The notes under the pieces were generated by a model. The model was not told the origin of the DNA and searched no databases. It worked only from the letters and a program-made list of their open reading frames with translations. DNA of 64,000 nucleotides from Stichopus chloronotus (taxonomy: Eukaryota; Echinodermata; Holothuroidea; Aspidochirotida; Stichopodidae): positions 992,001-1,056,000 of the forward strand of contig CM037833.1 of assembly GCA_021234535.1 (NCBI GenBank), written 5' to 3'. A program made the translations under genes and the position numbers. Shown one piece after another: positions 24,109-32,919 of the stretch. Positions within the stretch are counted from its first letter, which is position 1. Every line of letters starts with the position of its first letter.

Positions 24109-24375
24109 GTCATTATGTGATGCTTTCACCAGTAGATCGATGACTGACTTCTGAATTGATTCACTCGTCTTGTTATCGATGACTATAGCATCAGAACACA
24201 GATTCCTAATATCATCAATTCCACGAATCTGAAATGTAAGAGAGTTTTTACTTAGTACCAACAGTCGGAGTCCAAAACAAGATGGCCACCTGTACATTAC
24301 GTTCAATAGTTTTGAGGAAATGGGGGAGAGACCTTTTTCGTAAGGTACTGGCATTTTCAAACCTTACCTCCACCA
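24109..24375 (-). pseudogene. NLR-C NACHT exon 3' remnant
   Basis: The segment ends at a GTGAGT donor (24108-24103) in phase 0, as NACHT exons do here. Its last part reads GIDDIRNLCSDAIVID then SIQKSVIDLLVKASHND, matching NLR-A (EDVTSVVSDLCSDGVTI and LLQRSYTQMITIASN). The preceding stretch reads FLKTIERNVQVAILF in a different frame, matching NLR-A FLKKTKAGNSFASLWF, so at least one indel lies between, near 24235. A good acceptor (CTTACATTTCAG) falls at the frame change, so the downstream part may be used as a separate exon from 24231. Confidence 0.6.
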
Positions 24376-24463
24376 TCAAATCATCATCATAAAAAATCAA
24401 ATTGAATACGTAATATGGGACAAGGTGTAATGATGGGTTAGTTACTCGTGAAACTCTTCAACA

Positions 24464-24657
24464 TTACTCTATACAACGGATTGCGATGACTTTGCAGATG
24501 GATTGAATATTAAATGGAAAGGAAAACCCGTCAAGTAGTAATACAATGGATATTATTTCACCAATTTTAAGTCTTAGAGAATGAAACCCAACACCACCAA
24601 CCGTTGTCCATTGCCCTGACTGCAGACCAAGCTGACTGGCATGATTCGGCCTCAAGA
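24464..24657 (-). CDS. NLR-B candidate last exon
   Basis: After a strong acceptor (a run of T then ACAG, AG at 24659-24658) the phase-1 reading stays open for 63 codons, with QLGLQSGQWTTVGGVGFHSL and ending VIAIRCIE before TAA. It is in phase with the tail exon. Part of it (FHSLRLKIGEIISI) loosely resembles the LRR exon core, so it may instead be a degenerate LRR exon. I prefer the last-exon reading because of phase and acceptor, without confidence. Confidence 0.35.
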
Positions 24658-27600
24658 CTGTAAAAAAAAAAACAAAAAAAAAACAATTGAACATTCTTTA
24701 CACATGTAATGTTAAACTTTGCATCAGCGTCTTCCATTTATTTCCTTCTACTATTCGGACACCAAAAAGGTTGATAGTTAAAGGTAACGAAATACTGATA
24801 GTCTGTGTGGATTCAAATATGTCTTTTAATCGAGTTTTTAAACCGATACAAATTAAAACATACTGACTGTCCTAAAATGGTAGCTTTCATCAAACACGAT
24901 TACAAGTAACTACTATTATAATTTTTGAATCTCTGATTGGGATTTCCACATTTATTTTCATAAGTAAAACACAGGTCATCTTTAAAATTAACTTCAAGCA
25001 CTCGGATATGAAATGTCTCAAGGAGGCATTATATCGTAATTTGTTTTAAGTAGCCATCGCATTGTTTTATTACCCTTGACATTTCTTGTCTTTGCTAATG
25101 TAGGTATGTCTTCACAGCTGAAGAATTCAGGCATCTCGCAGTAGTAGAACCTGATGAAGAGTTAATGACATCTTAAATTAAAAAAAATACTTTAGGCCTA
25201 TATTCTCTGTAATATTATTACATGCGACTCTGAAATAACAAATATTTTTATACCCTCTGTAGCTCTTTTACATTCGCTAATTTCTACAGGAATGGGATAA
25301 AGGCACTCATACGTATCAATTCAACAGATAGTCGAGTTGCATGCCATCTGTTTTTTTAAGTGTTGGCAAACGTCTGCACATTGAACTAAATATGAAATAC
25401 AAACAATTTAAATAAAGTAACATTGTGTGGAATGTTTGATTGTTCAACTGAATACATACTACCATGGCAGGAAGTAACATGTACTCATTTTGATTATTCT
25501 CACACGCTGAGTTCACAAGTTATTTCATTATGTGGTCATTATCTTAACGGCGGCTGGTATGCTTATTAACATTCAATTTGGTTTTAGGCTCTTCGTGATA
25601 CCTTTCTGCACGCCACTACGGTTACTCGTTGTATGTACTCCTGTGAAGTATCAAAATGATACGTAAGCCGACACAAACGATCTTCAGATATTTCATTCCT
25701 ACTTGCAGAGAATAACTGAAGAAAAGTAAATTTTCCAGAGATATTCGAGGAAGGAGCACCCAATGGCACGTTCTAGATCTTTGTAGAAAGTGCCATAGCA
25801 TTTAAGAGTCATGTAATCAGAAAAGGTTACAAATGGTTACAGTATAGAGCAAAAGACTCCTTTCTTACATGTATTCGGACTGAAAGCTCTAATGTGTAAC
25901 CTGAAGACTAAAACATGCATAGTTTGAATAGATACTGACGTTAGTGCGATATATTAAACACCTGGAATGACATTCAGCGTCATACATAGCTGATATCTAC
26001 TGGGAGCTCTCTTACCCCGTATTTGGTTAATATTGATCATTCAGTATTCTTACCAGATCTCCTTGAATCCCGGAGACTGTAGTCCGTAATACAGTAATCC
26101 AATAACGTCATTTTCACTCATTCTCGTAGCATTGATCGATATCTTCTCGATGGATGAGAGGCTTGGTAATATGAGACCAGACCGAAGCATAATGTCACGT
26201 CCATCGAGGCGACCGAATGACAAACGAAGTTGTAAATCAGGTATCGGTATCTGAAATGAGAAAACATCTATCAATTATATTCAATCAATAATCGTTGCTG
26301 GCTGCTAAGATGTCTTGTTTCGTGAATTTGTAATTAACTCGTTACAACAAATACTTCAGAATTCAGATACTCCAATTTTACCGAAAAAAAAAATACAGAA
26401 GAATTGATATGTTCTCATTCATCAAGATTAATAACTGTCCATTAAGCGGTGATTCATATATTCAATTGGCATAAATAATTCTCGTCGGAAATTGTAAAGA
26501 TGGAAATAATTCAGTGTCTGTCCAGAGGTGTTGAAGGTGTGCATTTGTTAGATTTTGTCAGTGGTTACAGTTTCCAGGATATACAGTATCGTATCAGACT
26601 CTATATAACTTTTACGTTTGATCAGAATACCTTTTTTTAATTCAATTCAACGGACTTTATTTCAATCTCTTTTGAGGATACAAATGAATATTTAGTATAA
26701 TTATCATAATACATAAATAAAAGAGACCGTGGAGTGACAACAAGAAGCTCGCGAGAGCTTGTTTATATTGCCACCCCTACACATATATACAAGACAGAAA
26801 AAACACAAGTAAAAACAGATAGGAAAAACACAAACAAGGAAAAACAAAAAACAAAAGAAACAAAAGAGGCAAATTGAACGTACAAAAAAAGAACTAATCA
26901 GTGATAGGTCATAATGAGGTGATCTTTTAGGTACTTTTTGAATGTATACAGTGTTTACCTTACACATGATAATGTTATTTGAAAACACGGCCTTACATAA
27001 TATTAATTATTACCTCCTATTTCTATTGTTGGATTGGTTGGAGTTTTTTTTTTTCCGTTGTACGATTAATTTCAAAGAAATTCGAATTTTTTTTTAATCA
27101 TACTATCATAATGTATGCACTTAACACTCATAGAAAATGAGTTTTTCGAAGCTATGTGTTTACCAGTGGTTGATATTAACAAAAAAGTAAATAAAAGAAC
27201 AATAAAGTATCGAAGCAGAGACGCAGATCACGAGGGGTATATCCACATTATCTGATCTGAGTGGGTTTTCCAAATCATCAACCCTGTATTACATATGCAG
27301 CCTCTAATATGTAGCCTATAATATGTGTCCTCTGCTTATGAGCATACCGGAAGGTACATTTCACTCTTTCACTTTCACATGATAAGAAGTAGTCATAACA
27401 ACTTTGAAGAAAATGTTTTCTGAACAATGAATCAAACTGAAAGGCTGCAGTAGACCGTGGAACATGATAAGATATGATAAACGTACTTACCGTATATTCC
27501 CTAATAAACGCCCCCAGAAGCGTTACATTTTTGAAAAGGGGGCGTTTATTTGAGGGTATATTTTAATAAAAATTTTACCGCTAGAACCTACACAAGTGTC

Positions 27601-30600
27601 TTCAAACGGTCTATGAGTTTCTTAGATGTAAAGGTGAAAGTTAAAGTGAAGGATACCTCTACTGTTGTAACATTAACGTAAGGCTTAATCTCTGGTTTAG
27701 CCCTGCAGCGCGAGGAGGCCTCGGCCTACGTAGTTGTTAAAAATTTTGACGGGGGGGGGGGGGGGCGTTTTTGAGAGGGGGCGTTTATTAGGGAATATAC
27801 GGTAGTTGTGATATACATCCTACATAACGTCCTGCTCTTTCTTCCTTTAAATCATGTAGAAATGTATTAATTTAACCGATTTTCGGTGAAAAAAAATGAT
27901 CTATCAATGAGAAATTCTGTGAAAACGAAGTGCCCTAGTAGAGAGAAAAAACGAAAGAGCTAGTAGAGAGAGGGTAGTGAGAAAAGAATTATAGGTCACT
28001 GTGTTAAAGTCTTGTTAAAGTCCTGGAAATTATCAAGTGCCCCAAGTTTAACAAATAGTCGACTTGTTCTCAGTTGCCGACAGCAGACTATGTAGACCCA
28101 TCGTACCATCTAACTTGGCACACTTGTGTCCATATTTTGCATGGAGGTCTCACATAGGTGTCATGTAGTCTAAATGAACTCTGTAATTCTCGGCTGAGCG
28201 CAATTCTAGTGCTACAAATTGGCCCTTTTCTTTGTCATGCAAATTCTAATATCTCAAAGGTAGAACTTCATGTAGAAATCTACGCTAAATTGAACCTATA
28301 GTGCATGTTGTACCCTCAACACTGTGTAAAATTAATGTGTATATTGAGGAATATTACCATGTATTCAAGATGATATTCGGTCACTGCATCCTAATAAATT
28401 AACGCTTTAATCTTTAAATAGTTGCATATTTTGTGTAAGTACTATGAACCTGAGAATATCGTTGTTGGTATTAAAGAGATATAGGGCGTTCAGTATACAC
28501 CAACGTTAACATGGCTTACAAAGAATATAACTTTTATTGTCGTTAAAACATTCAGTCTCATCGATACACATCTGCAAAGATTCACCTCCTCAAAATATTA
28601 AGTATGTAATGAGCAACGGATGATACGTGATCAGTTGAACTTGGGAAGTTTGAGTGAACACATTACTGTTGAGCAACAAATAACTGGATTGGTCAGAAAC
28701 TTACTTCGTGAAAAGATTACTATTTTCCGTCTTTATTTTGAATGATCTATCACTCTATGGTCACAAACGTTGGCTTTAAACATATGATTTTTTCTGTAAA
28801 CTGAACGCCTTATTTTAGTTTAAATAATTAACTGATTTTGATCAAAATTTATTTTGGTATGTATACCCAGTAAGACTTTTAAAGGCAAAAACTCATCACC
28901 CCAGACAGTTTCAATTCTCCCAACTACCAACGTCTAGTCCCTCCCTCATCCTGTTTTAAAATCCTCCACATGTGTTATCAGAACTTTGAATGGATCTCTG
29001 TGTATGCTGTGTAACATGAGCTACTTTGCCTCTTTCGAATTTGCTGTCAATCAAAGAGTAGTGTAACTTAGAACCAGTTGAGAGCTGTGCTTTCCGGAAA
29101 GTACATATATAGCTTAGGGTAATGACTTGCGGCCTTTAAGTTAAGAATAGATTGTTCATTACTAGACTAATAATTTGCTGTGAATTATTTTAGAATGCTG
29201 TCAAATAATACTTGGCAAACTGTTTGGTAGTATATGCTGCCGAGATTGCCCACGAGCTTATATATATAGACAATGTAACCCCCATTACCACACTGATCTC
29301 AGATGGAACTCACTTTGTAGACGGAAGTTGGGTATGGGTCTTACTTGGGCATTCTGGGTCCCACTTACTCCAGATGTGGCCCATGTGGGTTTGCCTATAT
29401 ATTTATTGTAGTTGCCTCAATGTTCTATAGAGCGATATTTAGTGCCAACTATCAAACCCCCCCCCCCCTCCCCCACTTAGTGCTGCCTTTATCAGCTACG
29501 TCGATTGGTGTCTATCAGAGTTGGTACCGGTATTATGATCAAAGGTTATAGATAAATACCTGAATGAATTACTTACACTATGTCTTGATGCAATTTCTAA
29601 AACTGCCACTTTAGCTCGTTGCAATATCTTGCTGTCATCACCATGGATCTTTGCGAACCGGGAAAATAATATTTTTACTGCATCCGTTATATCTTTATCT
29701 TCTCCGGTGAACTCAAAAACACAAAGAATGGACAAATTTGTATCATCGGTTTCTTTCACCAAGTAGTCGATGATTACACAACCCGCCTTATTGTCCAATC
29801 CGCAGGCAAATCGAAAAAGGTACTGAAGGTCCTTTCGGTCTAAGCTCGAAAGAAGGTCAGTGGCATTTCTCCATCTTGAACTTGTCTCAGCTTTAGCTGT
29901 TGAACTTTTGCCTACCTTACCCATCATCGAAAGTATGACATCAACCAAGTAATATGCCGCATACGACTCACAGAACAGCTTGTGATAAAAGGAGGTTGTG
30001 ATCAGCTTCTGGAAAAAGTTCTCTTCGTCAACCCTATCTGCCACATGAATGCGCTCGTCTTCAATTAGTATACCAGTCTGTATTAAAGTGTTGTAATTTA
30101 ACTCTCCCACTGTGTCAGCAACCAATTGTTTGTTCCATTCAATCTGCTGACTCTCCTTGCTGAGACCGTCGAAGGCAATTTTGCTTAATGCAGATCTACC
30201 TGTTCCTGATCTAATGTCCCCGCTGCTCTGTTTGTTTGATGTATGCTTGAAGAAACACTCTTCCATGAAGCGGAAGAACCACGTCACGGATTTGGTGTTC
30301 AGTGTTATGTTTTCTTCGTCCTTAGTTGCATGAGCAACGATGGTGAAAAAGAGAGGGATCTGGCAAATATCATCGAGAATGGGATTCTCGTTTAACTTAT
30401 TTCTGATGTAACCAGCATCTTTCTCATTTCCGGCAACTACTGCCTTCATTATGTATTTGTCTTGATCCTTCTCAGTGAAACCTGTCAATTTAAATTGTAT
30501 TGACTGTAGCCTTAGTTCGCTGGGAGTTTCTTTCACCTTTGCGGATCGTGTTGTTAAAATGACATTACTGTCGACTAGCTTCTTCATTTTCAAAATGTTA

Positions 30601-32865
30601 ATGAAATCGGTGTTGTTGTTGCTCCTGTCAGGATATTCGTCATAGCCATCGAAAAGTATCAACGTCGATTTGGTATTTTGTATAATGACCTCTATGTCAG
30701 CCAAGGTGATCGTGGAATCGGAGGGTAACAGAAGCTGCTTGATTGCCTTGTATATCGAAGTCATCCCACCGAGTTGTCTCATTCGAAGGAAGATGACAAT
30801 ATCTACTTTCAGTAAAGGGGATTGCTGTACATTGTTACACCAGTCATATAGAAATTGAAGGGAGAGTGTTGATTTCCCATAGCCAGGGTCACCCAAGATT
30901 ATGCATCTCGTTGATCCGTTGACTGATTGAGCCAAGATTTCATGATATGATTCCACTGGTTTCCAAGTTGTCATTCCCCTCCCATTGACGGATCTTCGTT
31001 GAATATTTCCCTGGATGAATACTTTATCAACACAGCACATCCTGTCTTTCACATATGGAAGCGGCTGCACTGCATTGTACAGTATTTGGTATATTTGCCT
31101 CAATCGACTAATGAATAACTCTTTCTTTCCTGCAATGGAAAGTCGCATCAATATTAATTCGAGGTGAGTTAAAAGAAGAAAACAAAAGCAGCGATATGCA
31201 TGACAGTAACTTTGACTAATTACATCAGTGGACACCTAGGTCTTTCTTTTTAGTAGCATACATCTATATATACAGCGGACAATGTATGAAATATTATTAT
31301 TTCAAATGAACGTTTTAAACTGGTGCAAAACTACCCTAAAATTAATTTTTTTATTCCTTATAAAGCAACGTGAAAAAATATTGTCATTACACTGAATAGT
31401 CGGAGGTAACACTTTTCCCTTAACTCTTTTCCTGTCATGAAAATTTAGATGTTCTGTATAAGGTATATTGGGTATATGTTAGATAAACAGAAATAGATAA
31501 TAGTTGACCTGTCGAGGTATCTACTTTGCACGAGCATTGTATGGTAGACCTTGCGTAGTTAACGTTCTCTCATGACAGATTATATGATTTTCCACATGGT
31601 TGGAAAATATATGGAGGAAAGAACTATGAAAAAGGCAAAACGGGAGACTCAACTGTCTTTTTTTAAACGTACCACCACATCACCACTTAAAACGTGTACC
31701 TGTAGAATTGAGGGAACTACATAACTGTTGTGTTTTATCTTTTTGCCATTAATGACGTTCATTACACAAAGGCATTACACCCTTTGTTTCACATTTATCT
31801 ACTGTGTTAATTGATGTATGTTAGTGTTCGGAAGTTAGTTGTCAAAAAGCAGCAGTGACTGGGATGTACGTTGCTTCTGTGTGGCAATCGATTGTTACCG
31901 AGAATAGGTGTTTATAGAGTTAAGGCAAATTGTGAGCAGTTTGTCTAAAGTATTCTCACCTAATATACCAGTGAGCCCGAAGATTCTCGAGTACCTAATT
32001 ACTATGTGCTATTCAGTACATTGAGACCAACGGTCCTTTCATTGTCACTAGTTGTATTACATCATCTTTTTGTTGTTATTAACAAGGAGTTGTGTTTCAG
32101 ATCTAATATGTTACTATTTGCATATAGATTTGTGTGAGTAAATTGCAATGACAATTTAAATATTTCGGTAATATGATGCGAATATAGTTCTGAAACGTAA
32201 ACACGTTAAAGATGATAAGAATTACTCCGCCCAAAGCAACGAAAACCGATTAAAAATAAAGTTTTCTGCCTGAACCAGCAAAGGCCAATGTAAGTATGAC
32301 AGACTTTGTACGTATAGGAACCAGTAATGTAGGCTACGGACGTCCTCGCGTACAGATGCTAGCATATAACATGAAAGCAATACGTTCGCACACAGTCTGT
32401 TAATATTTCGACTCTTCAGCGCAAGGAGCAACCGTTAAATAATGACATGAAGGGACTGACGTCACATGACGTATGGATAAAACAACCAATCATCTTTAAT
32501 GACAAAAAGAAGACACTGCAAATTTACTTGCACAACAATTGTTCTTTTAAGTAGGAATACAAAATTACCTTGAAATGTCAACGACACGGATCCGAAGTGA
32601 CCCTTAACGTTGGTCTCATATGAATGTTCAACCTTTGTAGCAATCCCACTGAGATCACACCGTACCAAGCCATTGATAAGTCGAGAGATGTCAGAACAGC
32701 TAATTACTCCCTTGGATTCTAATTCTGAAATCATATCCAATTGGGGAGTTTCCGATCGTTTCAACTGATCCACAACGCCCCTGGTGAAGCTTAGGCATGT
32801 CGCTAGGGTGATTACGTCACGTAATGTAAGCATCTTAGCTACCTTGACTTTAAACGTTCCGAAAC
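24464..32865 (-). CDS. NLR-B: DED-NACHT-LRR receptor gene, best preserved
   Basis: Minus-strand NLR with exons 32569-32865 (DED), 29577-31129 (NACHT), 26054-26250 (LRR), 25074-25150 (tail) and possibly 24464-24657 (last). The first exon, expected to be short and to end in phase 1 as in NLR-A, was not found upstream. All visible junction phases agree (1, 1, 0, 2, 1). The NACHT exon has no stop or frame change and keeps complete Walker A and B motifs, so this copy could be functional. Expected role: cytosolic sensor of damage or microbial products; NACHT binds ATP and oligomerises and the DED recruits a death-fold effector. The LRR part is very short compared with vertebrate NLRs, though the 3.3-kb intron before it could hide further LRR exons. 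I saw none there. Confidence 0.75.
25074..25150 (-). CDS. NLR-B tail exon
   Basis: 77 bp with acceptor TCTTCATCAG (AG at 25152-25151) and donor GTAATA (25073-25068). It reads FYYCEMPEFFSCEDIPTLAK and ends TRNVK, with one split-codon base at each end. It joins the LRR exon to give FKEI-W-FYYC, completing the LRR strand and its cysteine. The homologous exon at 20981-21057 has the same length and acceptor, which is strong support for a real exon. Confidence 0.65.
26054..26250 (-). CDS. NLR-B LRR exon
   Basis: Acceptor TCTCATTTCAG (AG at 26252-26251), 197 bp (65 codons + 2) and donor GTAAGA (26053-26048). It reads IPIPDLQLRLSFGRLDG, then LRSGLILPSLSSIEKISINA and GLLYYGLQSPGFKEI. With the first residues of the tail exon (FYYC) the second half makes a canonical ribonuclease-inhibitor-type repeat: hydrophobic-x-x-I-x-I, a helix, then F-K-E-I-x-F-x-x-C. 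Phase 0 to 2. Confidence 0.75.
26630..26990 (-). mobile_element. Non-LTR retrotransposon (LINE) 3'-end fragment
   Basis: On the minus strand the sequence ends with AATAAAGTCC followed by GTTGAATTGAATT and A-rich DNA, the kind of 3' terminus seen in CR1/L2-type LINEs of marine animals. Just upstream is a frame ending with a Phe/Cys-rich stretch and a near-palindrome AGCTCTCGCGAGCTT that could form a hairpin. No reverse transcriptase motif is present, so only a 5'-truncated tail remains, in the intron between the NACHT and LRR exons of NLR-B. The family name is uncertain. Confidence 0.4.
27488..27804. mobile_element. Palindromic-ended MITE in an NLR-B intron
   Basis: Terminal inverted repeats of about 28 bp: TACCGTATATTCCCTAATAA on the left and its complement TTATTAGGGAATATACGGTA on the right, followed inward by CGCCCCC / GGGGGCG. 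The element is about 317 bp and non-coding, with TA at both edges. A run of 17 G lies near the right end. Confidence 0.85.
28471..28823. mobile_element. TTAA-flanked MITE, copy 1
   Basis: Flanked by TTAA on both sides (28471-28474, 28820-28823). It begins with a diverged form of AGGGAAATAGGGCGTT and ends with a diverged inverted complement. The interior shares ATACACCAAC, CCTCAAAA and GAGCAACAAATAACTG with the two copies at 44720 and 47447. This is the most diverged of the three. No coding capacity. Confidence 0.8.
29458..29470. repeat. Poly-C run near the NLR-B NACHT exon
   Basis: A run of about 12 C followed by TCCCCCAC, just downstream of the NACHT exon donor on the minus strand. Similar G or C runs occur near 1870, 32881, 35017, 42032, 44171 and 61330. 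Confidence 0.8.
29577..31129 (-). CDS. NLR-B exon 3, intact NACHT ATPase exon
   Basis: 517 codons between acceptor TTCCATTGCAG (AG at 31131-31130) and donor GTAAGT (29576-29571), phase 1 to 0. Motifs in order: pre-NACHT ILYNAVQPLPYVKDRMCCVD; Walker A GDPGYGKST (30867-30893) followed by LSLQFLYDWC; Walker B LILFDGYDEYPD (30627-30662), with the extra acidic residue typical of NACHT; sensor-1-like NVILTTRSAK; then KLTGFTEKDQDKYI and a helical region with SFYHKLFCESYAAYYL and LQYLFRFACGLD. This architecture is that of NLR STAND ATPases. The close match to NLR-A over the whole exon makes the two recent paralogues. Confidence 0.93.
32569..32865 (-). CDS. NLR-B exon 2, death-effector-like domain
   Basis: The acceptor is TTATTATAG (AG at 32867-32866) and the donor GTAATT (32568-32563), phase 1 to 1, 297 bp. 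It starts FGTFKVKVAKMLTLRDVITL and continues to SELESKGVISCSDISRLING with VRCDLSGI. ELESKG-x-I and the DL pair fit the DED pattern and align with exon 2 of NLR-A. It is slightly longer than NLR-A at the C-terminal linker. Confidence 0.7.
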
Positions 32866-32919
32866 CTATAATAACAAAAGGGGGGGGGGGGGACAAATAA
32901 GTCGTCAACATTGTCACCA

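Larger units (their letters stand above)
20676..24375 (-). pseudogene. NLR-C: eroded NLR paralogue (NACHT 3' end, LRR, tail)
   Basis: Minus-strand remnant with the same exon order as NLR-A and NLR-B: the last part of a NACHT exon (24109 to about 24375), an intact-looking LRR exon (21576-21781), a broken LRR exon copy (about 21320-21511), a tail exon (20981-21057) and a possible last exon (20676-20827). Phases agree where testable (NACHT end 0, LRR 0 to 2, tail 2 to 1). The DED, P-loop and most of NACHT are absent between this point and NLR-B, and the NACHT remnant contains a frame change, so it cannot encode a working sensor from here. The LRR and tail frames remain open, which suggests the loss is fairly recent or that they are spliced into another transcript, for instance as alternative 3' exons of NLR-B upstream. 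Confidence 0.65.
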
